Source: Candidatus Poribacteria bacterium (GTDB lineage: Bacteria > Poribacteria > WGA-4E > JAJDTR01). Taken from it: a stretch of DNA of 64,000 bases. Below, in pieces: positions 1-9,503 of this stretch. The notes beneath the pieces are model-generated. The model was given only the letters and a program-made list of their open reading frames with translations, was not told where the DNA came from and ran no database searches. Position numbers and translations under genes: made by a program. Numbering within the stretch: the stretch's first letter is position 1; each line of letters begins with the position of its first letter. The stretch lies in NCBI GenBank assembly GCA_028820655.1, contig JAPPIK010000051.1, positions 60,106 to 124,105 of the forward strand, in the 5' to 3' direction.

Positions 1-123
1 CGAGTTTGCGTTAACAGAAAGAGGTGTCATTAACGTATTTACGAGTTTGCGTTAATAAGGTTTAGTATTATTAACGTTTTGTCGGGTTTGGGTTAATAAG
101 ACGTGTCATTGTTAACGTTTTTG
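1..123. repeat. 41-bp tandem repeat, three units, cut by window edge
   Basis: Units begin at 1, 42 and 83, an exact 41-bp period. Each starts with cgagtttgcgttaa or a one- to two-base variant and carries a ttaacgt motif near its end. A weaker fourth unit (13 of 18 bases at its start) follows at 124. The array lies just downstream of the restriction-subunit gene and may continue outside the window. The whole unit repeats, so there is no repeat-spacer alternation. Confidence 0.8.
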
Positions 124-225
124 AGAGGTCGCGTCGATAAGATTCGAGGAACCAGAAGTTTCTTTTGGGCTTGCGTTCAATCTCATACGTGGTTTCTTGG
201 GCCGGAAAATCTGGCGACGCAAATC

Positions 226-2982
226 TTACGCCGCCAACCGCTCATTCAGTTCCGCCAGGATCCCGGTCAACTGCTCGCCAAACAACTGATGCACCCTAAT
301 CGCCCCGCCCTTCGCCTGAAACGGCGCATATTCAAAGTCCTCCATCTCAATCTGCAGCGATGTGGCGATATGGTCTCTGATCATCTCCAGCCACGCCATC
401 TGTTCCTCCGAATACTCCCTCCCCTGATCGGCAAGCCAGCCCCGAAACCGCCGATTCACGGATGCTCTGTAGGGTTCAAGCATTTCAGTCTCCTCAATCG
501 CAAAACGCACCAAGGAGATAATGTCGGTCAATAGCTTTTGCGCTCCCGCCCCTTTGACTTTTGATTGTTCCAACCGGCGGTAAGCCTGCCATAGTTTCTC
601 CTGCGTGAGTCGGTACGGCGGTCTTCCGATGGCATCGGCAAGTTCCTTAACTTGTCGATAGGTGAGATGGCGCTGTCCGTAGGGTCGGCTGTAGATAAGT
701 TGAATGGCTGTCAACTCGTCTCTGTTGTCTTCGATAAACTGCTTGAAGCCTTGAACGACGTGTTGTGCCCGCTCTCTTGCCGCTTCGTCAAATCCCGATG
801 AGATGACGCTGTCTTGGCTTACGATGTCAATCGTCTGCTCGTGTTGCCTTCTCAGTTCAACGAGGGTGTTCCGCAAGTCGGGATTATCGAAAGGTTGGCA
901 CGCCTCGGTAACAAGTTGTTCCATCCGCTCCCGAATCAACTCCGGTGTCAGGTCTTGCTCGTTTGATCCCGTCAATAAAAGGGGCTGGCAGTCTTCAGGC
1001 CCCCCGTCCGGATCAGTAGCATCGAATAAGCTTTGAATCATATCACGCAGGGAGACGCCTCCCGAGACTTCGGCAATCTGTTGCCGCGCATCATCTTCAA
1101 TTTGGCTATTAAGGCGTGCGAGCCTGCTCGCCAACGTCGTCAGGGTGTCGGAATCCCTGGCGCCGAGCGCGACAGAATCAATCAGCTTGTCAAGCGGCAC
1201 ACTACGGTTTCGTTCAAACGGCCGGGAATCGGTTTTGTCATTCTCGCAAACGCCGACGGCATCGACAATCACAAAGTGGGTTTTGTGAGCGGTGTCGGGC
1301 GTGACCGCCCGCAGATCGGTTGACGAAATTGTGCGGGTGCCTCTACCTTTCATCTGCTCAAAGTAGACCGGCGATCTGATGTTTCGCATGAAGATAATGC
1401 ACTCCAGCGGTTTGATGTCCGTTCCGGTAGCCACCATGTCCACCGTCACCGCGATGCGCGGGTCGTATGAATTTCGAAAGCTGGCGAGAAGGTCTTCCGG
1501 TCTCTCGCCGGTTGTCTGGTAGGTAATTTTCTTGCAAAAGTCGTTGCCTCGATCAAACTCTTCACGGACGATGTGTAGTATATCTTCGGCGTGCGAGTCG
1601 TCTTTGGCGAAGATGAGCGTTTTGGGTACAACGGTTCTGCCGGGAAAAATCTCCGTAAACAGATTGTTTCGAAACGTTTGAATCACGGTCCGAATCTGGT
1701 CGGGTGCCACCACGGCGCGGTCTAGCTGATTCGCGCCGTACTCCAGGTCCTCGTCAAGCTGTTCCAATCGGGCTGCGCGGGTGCGTCTGTCCCGTCTGTC
1801 AACGTAATATCCGGCTTCAACGCCGCCGCCTTCTTCCGTAATCTCCGTCCGAATGCGATACACCTCGTACCCGACGTTGACACCATCGGTGACGGCGCGC
1901 TCGTGGCTGTATTCCGTTACCAAGTTTTGGTTGAAGAATCCTAGCGTCTGCTTAGAGGGGGTGGCGGTAAGACCGACAATAAAGGCGTCAAAGTATTCCA
2001 GCACCGGGCGCCAGCGGTTGTAGATTGAGCGATGGCATTCGTCGGTGATGATGAAATCGAAGGTCGAGATGGGGATGTCGGGGTTGTATTCCACCTCGGC
2101 AGCAGTTTGGCTAGGAGTTCCAAGATCGTACAACGAACGCTCCTCGGTCTGTTCATCCACTTCCGGCTCCCCTTTCAGCATCGAATACAGCCGCTGAATC
2201 GTGGTGATGCAGACCTTACTCACCCGATCAATCTTGTTCGCCGCGAGGTGTTGCACGTTGTAGAGTGCGGTGAATTTTCTGCCGTCATCCGGCGTGGTGT
2301 ACTGCTGAAATTCCTTTAGTGTCTGTCTTCCAAGGTTGCTGCGATCAACGAGAAACAGTATCCTGTCCGCATTTGCGAACTTAATGAGTCGATACGCCAA
2401 ACTCACGGCAGTGTAGGTTTTACCGCTGCCGGTTGCCATCTGGATTAACGCCCGAGGTCGGTTGGCTGAAAACGATTGTTCCAGATTCACGATCGCTTCA
2501 ATCTGACAGTCTCGCAGCCCATGCGTGTCCAGCGCAGGCAAATCCCGGAGACGCTCTCGCAAGGCGTGCCCCTGTGCGACCCACCGCGCCAGTATTTCCG
2601 GTTTGTGGAAGGCGAAAAGGCGTCGAGAACGGGAATCCGGATCGCGCAGGTCGCGGAAGAAGGTTTCAACCCCGGTGCTTTCGTAGCCGAAGGGCAAGGG
2701 TCTTTGATGGCACCGAAGTCGCGCTGGAATCCCGGTGAGGTATCGCTCTGTTTGTTCGGAGACGCCGCCGAGGGTGGCGCCTTCCAGTTTGGCTTCGATC
2801 ACTCCGACCGCTTTTCTGTCGATGAATAGCAGGTAGTCGGCGGGACCGGATGCCATCTGAAACTCGCGTATCGCCACGCCCTGCGATGCACCAAGGTTCA
2901 TCTCTTCGCGGTCTTGAATCGTCCAGCCCGCTGCGGTCAGCAGTTGGTCGATGTTTTGCCGTGCTGATTGTTCGGGTGTCAT
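226..2982 (-). CDS. hsdR: Type I restriction enzyme R subunit (HsdR, EcoEI-like)
   Basis: The motor/nuclease subunit of a type I restriction system, translocating DNA with ATP and cutting it. Of 918 residues, the N-terminus has a PD-(D/E)xK nuclease site (D49, then E63-A-K65 in VIEAKLEG). Superfamily 2 helicase motifs follow: GSGKT at 185-189, DECH at 314-317, TAT at 339-341, and a motif VI region with QMKGRGTR. The last third resembles the EcoEI R C-terminal domain. The length is normal for an intact subunit. No HsdM or HsdS is in the window; the gene upstream is unrelated and divergent, so partners would have to lie to the left or elsewhere. The ATG at 2982 has only a weak Shine-Dalgarno (SD). 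Confidence 0.93.
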   Translation of the reverse strand: MTPEQSARQNIDQLLTAAGWTIQDREEMNLGASQGVAIREFQMASGPADYLLFIDRKAVGVIEAKLEGATLGGVSEQTERYLTGIPARLRCHQRPLPFGYESTGVETFFRDLRDPDSRSRRLFAFHKPEILARWVAQGHALRERLRDLPALDTHGLRDCQIEAIVNLEQSFSANRPRALIQMATGSGKTYTAVSLAYRLIKFANADRILFLVDRSNLGRQTLKEFQQYTTPDDGRKFTALYNVQHLAANKIDRVSKVCITTIQRLYSMLKGEPEVDEQTEERSLYDLGTPSQTAAEVEYNPDIPISTFDFIITDECHRSIYNRWRPVLEYFDAFIVGLTATPSKQTLGFFNQNLVTEYSHERAVTDGVNVGYEVYRIRTEITEEGGGVEAGYYVDRRDRRTRAARLEQLDEDLEYGANQLDRAVVAPDQIRTVIQTFRNNLFTEIFPGRTVVPKTLIFAKDDSHAEDILHIVREEFDRGNDFCKKITYQTTGERPEDLLASFRNSYDPRIAVTVDMVATGTDIKPLECIIFMRNIRSPVYFEQMKGRGTRTISSTDLRAVTPDTAHKTHFVIVDAVGVCENDKTDSRPFERNRSVPLDKLIDSVALGARDSDTLTTLASRLARLNSQIEDDARQQIAEVSGGVSLRDMIQSLFDATDPDGGPEDCQPLLLTGSNEQDLTPELIRERMEQLVTEACQPFDNPDLRNTLVELRRQHEQTIDIVSQDSVISSGFDEAARERAQHVVQGFKQFIEDNRDELTAIQLIYSRPYGQRHLTYRQVKELADAIGRPPYRLTQEKLWQAYRRLEQSKVKGAGAQKLLTDIISLVRFAIEETEMLEPYRASVNRRFRGWLADQGREYSEEQMAWLEMIRDHIATSLQIEMEDFEYAPFQAKGGAIRVHQLFGEQLTGILAELNERLAA

Positions 2983-3513
2983 GTCTTCGGTCGCTTTACG
3001 TAAACGTGATTGTCGTATTTTTTCGGACGCATTGACCTACGGCACGGTAGTTATATTACCTGAATCTGCAACTAGAGTCAATTCTAGCCTGAAGGCAGAC
3101 ACATCGGTTTGTAGTGGTCGGCATGGTGGACCTCTAATATCGAAATAGTATTCAATAGACGTTACGTTTCACCCCAATTTCAACCGTTTCAGACAAAATG
3201 GAACCTTGTAAATCTTCATGTGTGATTTCTCATGGAATTCCAATCAACCAAAGCTGCGCTATCGTGGCGCGCGATCGTGCTCGGTTGATTTCGGCAATCC
3301 AACGAGATTACGCCGAAATCAATGCTGAAATGCATTGGATGGCGGCGACCAGATTCTGTTATAATAACAGCTTGTCAGCAACCGGGATTCAGGATACGAA
3401 GAAACCAAGCCGGAGTTATTCGTCACCTTCATCAGTCTGAGTTACGCTCGGTTGTGCATCAGATTAAGTCACAAAATGCTAAACACCAAATTCAAACACA
3501 GGAGAAGATTCAA
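2983..3513. other. Intergenic region between hsdR and a secreted-protein gene
   Basis: About 530 bases lie between two divergent genes. Short reading frames here lack ribosome sites and have no recognisable product. Promoters for both genes presumably lie here, but I see no convincing -35/-10 pair. Confidence 0.4.
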
Positions 3514-4347
3514 ATGAGAAGCATCGTTTCAACTTTTACCGCAACGTTCATCTTGGCAGCGTTATGCAGCTTCGCTTATGCCGGCGCCGTGCCGGGCGCC
3601 GTAATGATTCTTGACGCCTCCGACAACCCCGATCACCCCAAGGCTTGGAAAAACCTTGGCGAAGCGGGCGGATCGCTGTCTGCCGCCGACAAGGCGCCCG
3701 ATCTCGAAGATGGGCCAATCAAGATAGCGAGCTTGGGTATCAATGAGCGAAAAGGGATGTATTACACGGCGAAGGAATCAAAACGAACCTTCGGCGGCCC
3801 CGTCAACAAGAATCCCAAGCTGTATTTGGCCGACTATACTTTTGAGTTCCTTTGCAGGCGAAACGGCAATTTGTTTGTCGAGGAACATCACTTCGTCGGT
3901 TTCCAAAACAGCCCGGCGGAGGGCGCTCAAGGGATTCGCTTTTGGTTGCTGGGCGGCGGCGATGAGCTAGGAATCTCGATCCACGCCAAGGGCTCCAAGC
4001 AGGCTCCCGCGGCGATCAAGATCCAGTTGGAGCAAGATGTTTGGACGTGGGTCACGCTTGTCGGCGAGAACAAAAAGTCGATCGTGGCGTATCAAGACGG
4101 CAGGAAGATTAGCCAACAGGGCGGCTTCGATTGGAACGTAAAATTGCCTATCAATGAGATCTCCATCGGCGCAAATTCTCATAGTGAACGGCGTCGGACG
4201 TTCAACGGTTCATTCTCCCTCGTGCGCGTCTATGACAAGGCGTTGACGCCGGCTCAAGTCTTGAGCAACGCGAAGGGCGTGTTCCTAGCTGTCGAGCCGG
4301 GCGACAAGCTCTCAACGACTTGGGGTAAGTTAAAGCAGGGATTTTAG
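3514..4347 (+). CDS. Secreted LamG/concanavalin A-like protein with TTWG tail
   Basis: A 277-residue protein starting at the ATG behind aggagaag; the same frame is open further upstream but without a ribosome site. Residues 1-23 are a signal peptide (hydrophobic core, cut near AYAGA). The body looks like a single LamG/pentraxin-type beta-sandwich: YTFEFLCRR, WTWVTLVGE, YQDGRK and SLVRVYDKALTPAQV are typical strands of that fold. It probably binds carbohydrate or protein outside the cytoplasm; the ligand is unknown. The end, LSTTWGKLKQGF, matches the ends of two other secreted proteins in this window (genes ending at 20773 and 22854), outside the folded domain. Confidence 0.8.
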   Translation: MRSIVSTFTATFILAALCSFAYAGAVPGAVMILDASDNPDHPKAWKNLGEAGGSLSAADKAPDLEDGPIKIASLGINERKGMYYTAKESKRTFGGPVNKNPKLYLADYTFEFLCRRNGNLFVEEHHFVGFQNSPAEGAQGIRFWLLGGGDELGISIHAKGSKQAPAAIKIQLEQDVWTWVTLVGENKKSIVAYQDGRKISQQGGFDWNVKLPINEISIGANSHSERRRTFNGSFSLVRVYDKALTPAQVLSNAKGVFLAVEPGDKLSTTWGKLKQGF

Positions 4348-4416
4348 TACGCTTACGCACGTCCCGCCTTTAATTTGGGGAGCGTGGTCCAAAATCTCGG
4401 TCTCTCGGTTAGAGGG

Positions 4417-4509
4417 GAGTCGCGGCCGGGAGAAGATCTCTATGGGATTTCTATCGCGTTCCTTATTCAGTCACTTGATCACTCACTATCCATTCGCTTG
4501 ATCTCCTAC
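4417..4509 (-). repeat. Composite REP with nested insert
   Basis: Read on the minus strand it starts GTAGGAGATC and ends in the usual GCGACTC foot, but the loop is replaced by about 65 bases made of two copies of a tctatcgc...tcactTGATC unit. It belongs to the same family as 28444-28505 and the three copies at 56979-57446. Confidence 0.65.
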
Positions 4510-4526
4510 CGGGAGGCATGTGGGGG

Positions 4527-4553
4527 GAGTCGCGAGCGGGAGATCGCTCCTAC
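4527..4553 (-). repeat. REP palindrome
   Basis: A 27-base REP: GTAG foot, then a GCGATC/CTCGC stem with a small loop, ending GACTC. One base in the stem differs from the window consensus. Confidence 0.8.
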
Positions 4554-4766
4554 CAAACGGTTCCAAGCCGGTTCCGATTGTAGTGGATTTGTCACTCGGC
4601 TGCGAGCAGATTCCGTCGATTTAACGTACATTGACCCGGTTTGCGACGCATCCTATGAGAGGGTCGGGTCAGAAGCCTATAGGACCTCTACCGCCCTCGC
4701 TATTCACTCAGTTGATCCTATGGGAATGGGTAGCAACATGCGTTATAATATCAAGAGGAAGGATCT

Positions 4767-6377
4767 ATGATTGAAAAGCCCGAACGAAAAAGCCCCACGG
4801 AACAACTAGATATTCAACGCAAGACCGAAGACATCGTAAGCGGCAAGCGCCCCGTCGATATTCTGTATCCCTACATCCCGCCGGACTACAAAGTGCCCTT
4901 CCTGCACATCGGCACGGAAAAACAGTTGTTCTTGGATAACTTCATCTTGGACCGGCTTGACGGCGTGACGCGCGTCTTTCCAAAACCCGACCGCCCCGAC
5001 GACCCCATCATCAAAACCATGGAACTCCCGTGGGAACTGCGCGGCGGAATTTTTCCCGTAACGGCGGTGCAAGACCCCGACGACAAGAAGTTCAAGTTGT
5101 GGTACGTGAAGGATCGCACGCGAGCGCTATGCTATGCGGAGGCGGACGATCCGCTGAATTGGGAAAAGCCGCTGAGCGAAAAGTGCATTCCCTTCGAGGA
5201 TCACAAAGCCACGAACATCGTCCTGGATAACTCCGGCCACCATGTCGCGTTGGCGCTGAACTACGATCAGAGCGACGCGGAACGCAAATTCCTTATGATC
5301 AACAATCCGGGGGATGTGAGCAGGGGACCGGACAAGAAAACCGTGTTTCGCGTCTCCAGCGACGGTCTGCAATGGACAACGGTCAACGAGAACACGCCCT
5401 ACCAACATCACCACTACCAGCGCCCCATCTGGGACGAGTCCATTCAGAAGTGGATCTCTTACAGCCAGTATTCGCACCACTGGAATATGCTGTACCGCAA
5501 ACGCCAAATCGGACGTCAGGAGAGCGCCGATTACATGCATTGGTCGCCGAAAGAGGTGGTGCTTTCCGTGGATTGGGAGCCGAACCTCCCGCCCCACCTC
5601 GAATTTCACGACATGTCGGTGCGCAAGGTGGGCGGTCAATACATCGGCGTGGCGACTGAGTTCATGGCGGAGCCCATCCGGTGCGCCCCCGGAGATTGGA
5701 ACTGGCACGACCACGCCTACGCGCACCTCTCGCTGTACGCCAGCCGGGACGGAAAGCACTGGCGGCGCGCGGGGGACGACGGTCCCTGGGCGGACAGGGG
5801 CAGACCCGGCAGCTACGATTACGGTTTCCTGAACGACAGTGTGGCGGGGCAACTCGTCCACGACGGCAAGACCTTCATCGTCTACGGCGCGCGTCCCGAG
5901 AAACAGCGTCCCAAAAACACGATGGCGCCGGAGGAGAATTATGATCGGGCGACTGCGGACCGGCAAAAACTCGTCGACGCCCTCGGAACCTATCCCCGTA
6001 TGGGCGCCTGCTCCGTCGGGATCCTCATCCTGCGCGAGGACGGCTGGGCGGAACTGAAGCCGTCGTACGAACGGGGCGAGGTCACCACGCGGCAATTCGT
6101 ATTCGAGGGGGACACGCTCAAGCTCAACGCGGAAGCCTACGGCGGATACATCCGCGCGGAGGTGCTCGATCCCCAATTCAAGCCGTATGAGGGCTTTTCA
6201 GCCGCGGATTGCGACCCGGTGTATTCGGACGACCCCAAGCAGATTTGGCATACGGTCCGATGGAACGGCAGCAGCGATGTCCGCTCGTTATGGAACAAAC
6301 CGGTGCGCATCGTGTTCCATCTGCATCAGGCGAGCCTGTACGCGTTCCAGTTTGTGTATGCGGACGCGGGTGGGTAG
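4767..6377 (+). CDS. Five-bladed-propeller glycosidase-like protein (paralog 1)
   Basis: A 536-residue protein with a good ribosome site (agaggaagga). It resembles the GH32/43/68 propeller superfamily: repeated blades with FKLWYV, LCYAE, DGLQWTTV, KWISYSQYSHHW, SRDGKHWRR. The entry strand IGTEKQLFLDNFI carries the acidic position where a GH32/43 nucleophile sits. A C-terminal beta domain (about 440-536) ends in the family signature HQASLYAFQF. There is no signal peptide, so it is probably cytoplasmic. It is the closest relative of the product at 14935-16575; together with six others it forms a family of eight in this window. The sugar-hydrolase function is inferred from fold; the substrate is unknown. 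Confidence 0.8.
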   Translation: MIEKPERKSPTEQLDIQRKTEDIVSGKRPVDILYPYIPPDYKVPFLHIGTEKQLFLDNFILDRLDGVTRVFPKPDRPDDPIIKTMELPWELRGGIFPVTAVQDPDDKKFKLWYVKDRTRALCYAEADDPLNWEKPLSEKCIPFEDHKATNIVLDNSGHHVALALNYDQSDAERKFLMINNPGDVSRGPDKKTVFRVSSDGLQWTTVNENTPYQHHHYQRPIWDESIQKWISYSQYSHHWNMLYRKRQIGRQESADYMHWSPKEVVLSVDWEPNLPPHLEFHDMSVRKVGGQYIGVATEFMAEPIRCAPGDWNWHDHAYAHLSLYASRDGKHWRRAGDDGPWADRGRPGSYDYGFLNDSVAGQLVHDGKTFIVYGARPEKQRPKNTMAPEENYDRATADRQKLVDALGTYPRMGACSVGILILREDGWAELKPSYERGEVTTRQFVFEGDTLKLNAEAYGGYIRAEVLDPQFKPYEGFSAADCDPVYSDDPKQIWHTVRWNGSSDVRSLWNKPVRIVFHLHQASLYAFQFVYADAGG

Positions 6378-6586
6378 GAATTATCCGGAGCGTAGATTTG
6401 TTCCCAAAAGGTATAGTCAAGATTCTATCGAAACTAGGCATTCAAAACGTGTGCACCACTCATGATCCTCCGTAGAGATTCCCACTCGACTCTGCGATTG
6501 GACACACACTTCGCATAGAGATTATCGGAATCTAATCTCCACACGCTTACAAATACTTCGCTCGCAGAATTACCGGGAGGTTGAGA

Positions 6587-6931
6587 ATGGAAATCGACGT
6601 TTACAAGAATAACGATATCACCTATCTGAAACCCAATGGCAAGTTGATTGGGAGCGCTTCTACCGAATTGAGGCGTAAAATCTATCACTTTTTATCCGAT
6701 ATCGAGGAGGCGCCGAAATTTCTCATTGATTTTGCAGATGTAACGGTGGTGGATAGTTCGTCGCTCGGCGCGTTGATGGAGGCGCATATATCTATCACAA
6801 AGAAGGGGGGACGTATCGCCGTTATCAACGTCAGCAAACACATCAAAAGTCTCATTGTTCGAAGCCGGCTCATCAGCACGTTTGAACATTTCGAGAGCGA
6901 AAACGAAGCGGTTTCGGCGCTTCAATCCTAA
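6587..6931 (+). CDS. STAS-domain anti-anti-sigma factor (SpoIIAA-like)
   Basis: A 114-residue single STAS domain. The ATG at 6587 sits six bases after gggagg and is preferred over the in-frame TTG at 6581. The phosphorylation loop reads VVDSSSLGAL (residues 54-63), with Ser58 as the expected target; the usual glycine after the two serines is serine here. Such proteins bind an anti-sigma kinase when dephosphorylated and so free a sigma factor. No serine kinase/anti-sigma gene lies nearby, so its partner must be elsewhere. A hairpin lies 20 bases after the stop. Confidence 0.9.
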   Translation: MEIDVYKNNDITYLKPNGKLIGSASTELRRKIYHFLSDIEEAPKFLIDFADVTVVDSSSLGALMEAHISITKKGGRIAVINVSKHIKSLIVRSRLISTFEHFESENEAVSALQS

Positions 6932-6951
6932 GGCAACGGATTTTTTGGGTA

Positions 6952-6975
6952 CGGCGAATTCAGCGCAATTCGCCG
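6952..6975 (+). terminator. Hairpin after STAS gene, possible terminator
   Basis: Nine-base perfect stem CGGCGAATT/AATTCGCCG with a six-base loop, 20 bases after the stop codon. It lacks a following T-run (a T-run precedes it), so intrinsic termination is not certain. Confidence 0.35.
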
Positions 6976-7088
6976 GGAATCGAAAACATCCCCTAGGCTT
7001 TCCCAACAATACTTCCACGGCGCCGTGATATTTATAGGGCGTTTACAGTTAATCTCCTCACACAAATGGTGGTAGCACGTACGAACAA

Positions 7089-7191
7089 TGTTGGGTTTCA
7101 CTCAGATTGTGGCACGTTCAAGCGAAACAGGCATTCGAAAATCACTACAAGAGCGGCGATTACAAACGCATTTCCGTTCAACCCAGCCTAC
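7089..7191 (-). mobile_element. 103-bp MITE copy 1
   Basis: Read on the minus strand it begins GTAG, then GCTGGGTTGAAC, and ends at TGAAACCCAACA, so its two ends can pair. It is non-coding and the same length as five other copies. Confidence 0.8.
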
Positions 7192-7307
7192 GACTCCTGA
7201 CGCACTCGCTCATCCAACCATTCTCCGACATACTCGAACACTGCTCCCTTCGGAGGAAGCGCACCTAATTACAGAGGGCGTTATTGGGTGGTAGAACGCA
7301 CGATTCA

Positions 7308-7410
7308 TGTTGGGTTTCACTCAATTATTGGCTCGATAAAGCGAAGTAAACACTCGACAATCCCTTCAGGAGCGGCGATTATTAACGGATTTCCGTTCAA
7401 CCCAACCTAC
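7308..7410 (-). mobile_element. 103-bp MITE copy 2
   Basis: Same limits and ends as the copy at 7089, with GTAGGTTGGG at the foot on the minus strand. Within the tandem array. Confidence 0.85.
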
Positions 7411-7526
7411 GACTCCTGACGCATTTGATCATTCAACCATTTTCCGACATACTCGAATGCTGCTCCCTTTGGAGGAAACGCACCTAATTACAGAGGGCGT
7501 TATTGGGTGGTAGAACGCACGATTCA

Positions 7527-7628
7527 TGTTGGGTTTCACTCAATTATTGGCTCGATCAAGCGAAGCAGGCATTCGAAAATCACTACTAGGTGACGATTAT
7601 TAACGGATTTCCGTTCAACCCAACCTAC
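7527..7628 (-). mobile_element. 102-bp MITE copy 3
   Basis: Third copy in the tandem array, one base shorter, with the same ends. Confidence 0.85.
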
Positions 7629-7767
7629 GACTTCTCGCGCATTCGCTCATCCAACTGTTATCCGGAGCGCTCAACCGCCGCCGACCAAGACCCCGAACAC
7701 CAAAAACAGGTGCTGGAGCAGCGAGCCAGGGCGCGACAACATGAATGCCTAACAAGGTGATAACGCC

Positions 7768-8154
7768 ATGACACGCCTTGCCGTACTTGCCACCACCCTT
7801 CTCGTGCTCATGAGTTGCACCAATTCGCCGCCGAAAAAAGAAAAAGTCACAAATATTGAGGTATCCGCAGAGGCTGGCGTTGAACCTCTTCAACCGCTAA
7901 AGAGTCAATACCCACAAACCTATGATGTGCTGAAACGCATCCAAGAGTATAATGCCAAATTTGGATTCGATACCGGCACTTATAAGATTTCCGCCAATCA
8001 ACGAGGTAAATACGGCTCATTTTCAATGAGCTATAGTGGCCAAAGTGAGACGCCCAATCAGAATCTTAAAACACGCCGGGCTGAAGTTAACGCACGTAGG
8101 CGGCCGTTTCATTATCGCCGACCGGTGGTTCCGGACGGCGCGGTTGACCCATGA
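7768..8154 (+). CDS. Putative lipoprotein, end possibly altered by repeat
   Basis: A 128-residue product with a ribosome site (aaggtga) nine bases before the ATG. The N-terminus is a lipoprotein signal ending LVLMSC (Cys17). Residues 18-85 look like an ordinary soluble domain (YPQTYDVLKRIQEYNAKFGF), with no family I recognise. The last 35 residues are arginine/proline-rich (RRAEVNARRRPFHYRRP) and unlike the rest, as if the reading frame runs on into non-coding DNA after a truncation. It may therefore be a 3'-damaged gene. Confidence 0.5.
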   Translation: MTRLAVLATTLLVLMSCTNSPPKKEKVTNIEVSAEAGVEPLQPLKSQYPQTYDVLKRIQEYNAKFGFDTGTYKISANQRGKYGSFSMSYSGQSETPNQNLKTRRAEVNARRRPFHYRRPVVPDGAVDP

Positions 8155-8244
8155 AACCTCCCGATTCGGATGTCGTGGTAAGCACCGCCATAATCGCAGC
8201 CATCTCTCCGCCTTTTCGCAGAACGAACATACGTTGCCACCTTT

Positions 8245-8295
8245 GTAGCACGATTTGTTAGATTGCGGAACGCGCAAACTAACAGTTTGCGCTAC
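8245..8295. repeat. Double-hairpin element with GTAG at both feet
   Basis: Left arm: GTAG followed by an imperfect CACGATTTGTTAGATTGCG hairpin. Right arm on the other strand: GTAG followed by CGCAAACT GTT AGTTTGCG. The copy at 14155-14203 has both arms but GTAC feet. Confidence 0.75.
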
Positions 8296-8703
8296 ATCGT
8301 TACGTTCATTAACGCACGGTCATAATCGTGTGTATATGAATGTAAATGAGTAAATTACCCCAATTGCGACGCCTTCCCCATCCAACTATTCCCCGCAATC
8401 CCTCACCGATTCCCTCCCACTTTGCTCTTGATCCCACACCTTGAATTTGCTATGATGCGGATAGTGTTTCAGGCTCGCAAGCGCACGGTTTCCCGCACTT
8501 GCCATTGTCCCAGCCAGCCTTTACGAATGGTGAAGTCCAATTACGCTGAACTCATCATCCGCACAATAGACTTGTGTAATCTCGAATTTTCACATACTAG
8601 ATCTTGGGCGTATCTCCTCGAACGGCCAAAAATCACCGAGATCCTACCCCGAGTCCGATTGATTGACCGATTTTGCTCTTCCATCATCAGTTTCAGAGCC
8701 TGG

Positions 8704-8918
8704 TAGAATAATCGGTAGCAGAGTCATTTTTAGTCACTCGTAGGAAGGTTATTCGTGCTTTTATTGTTGTCTGCTATGTACCTGTCGCCCCTCCGGGGCT
8801 TAGGTGCACGGAGTTTTCTGGCATTTCTACACACCTTCAAGATCTCTATCGCACTCACTATCCATTCGCTTGATCCCCTCTGGGGCTTTTAAATGCTGGT
8901 GCGCAGTGCGCACCCTAC
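8704..8918. repeat. Dispersed repeat, copy 1 (with copy at 44187-44358)
   Basis: Shared landmarks in the same order: cggtagca.ag.cattttt, tttttattgttgtct, acctgtcgcccct, and a final ctggtgcgc hairpin ending ccctaca. The middle differs: this copy carries the tatcgcactcactatcc unit. Confidence 0.7.
8898..8918 (-). repeat. Class-2 GTAG hairpin
   Basis: On the minus strand: GTAG, then the 17-base palindrome GGTGCGCA C TGCGCACC. Confidence 0.8.
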
Positions 8919-9503
8919 AAATGTACTTTTCAAACGGGCTCATTTCTGTCAATAATGGTGCGCGACACGGCCGCATGAGAAATTAAACTTTTAGGTGCTC
9001 GATAATGCAGAAGATAAGGCTGAAAGAAAGAAAATAGCGAATTAACGTCCGCTTCAGTCTGTTTTGACAGACCCTCGAAAATACGCTCCCGACCAATAAA
9101 CGACTTTAGCCATGTTTCCAAATGAAATTGAGGAAGATATCAATAGTTGTGCAGTTTAAGGGTTGAAGCGTCGAAGCGGTGTAGAACAGAAAAATTGGTC
9201 GGTGGCTTGAAGGGAAATAGAGTTCGCAGTGCAGATGCCCGGGTCAAATCAGTCCGCAAGGCTGATTCCAAACGGGTGGAAACCTGTTCGGAGTGGATGA
9301 ACATTGATGCAGATTACGTGGTGGAAACTTTAAGAGCGAGAGGCAAGTCAAGACTTAAAAAAGAGATACGCGCAAAGTCCTCGCTGCATTGTAAGCAAAG
9401 CGATACATTCAATTGGACACAGAGTGAGACGTTCCGCATCAATGGTTTCCGAATTAAATCTGTTTGAGTTCGGATTGGAGTTTCACCGACGGAGGACAAA
9501 TTC

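Larger units (their letters stand above)
4348..4766. other. Repeat-bearing intergenic region
   Basis: Contains a composite REP (4417-4509), an ordinary REP (4527-4553) and a solo fragment of the composite's insert near 4686-4715 (taccgccctcgctattcac). No gene is visible. Confidence 0.6.
7068..7690. repeat. 219-bp tandem repeat, about 2.7 units
   Basis: The element core tgttgggtttcac recurs at 7089, 7308 and 7527, exactly 219 bases apart. Each unit consists of a 103-bp MITE and a conserved linker with ccgacatactcgaa and cacctaattacagagggc. Confidence 0.85.
6932..7767. other. Intergenic region dominated by a 219-bp tandem repeat
   Basis: Holds a hairpin at 6952-6975 and three MITE copies inside a 219-bp tandem array (about 7068-7690). 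Short open frames inside the array are repeat sequence, not genes. Confidence 0.7.
8155..9503. other. 1.35-kb gene-poor region with hairpin repeats
   Basis: Contains a double hairpin (8245-8295), a long dispersed repeat (about 8704-8918) and a class-2 hairpin at its end. Open frames at 8422-8706 (+), 9147-9467 (+) and 8930-9121 (-) have no recognisable domain and poor start contexts; I do not call them. Confidence 0.55.

Noticed and set aside
1-123. CRISPR array at the left edge
   Set aside because: The full 41-bp unit repeats with no unique spacers; repeats are also too degenerate.
3198-3440. 80-codon frame upstream of the LamG-like gene
   Set aside because: Ends before, and in a different frame from, the secreted protein; no ribosome site.
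5127-6176. 349-codon minus-strand frame
   Set aside because: Shadow of propeller paralog 1; composition (VRG/RLV-rich) is typical of antisense translation in GC-rich third positions.
8422-9467. Small frames at 8422-8706, 8930-9121 and 9147-9467
   Set aside because: Cys/Ser/Arg-rich, no ribosome sites, no recognised family; the region behaves as non-coding repeat DNA.
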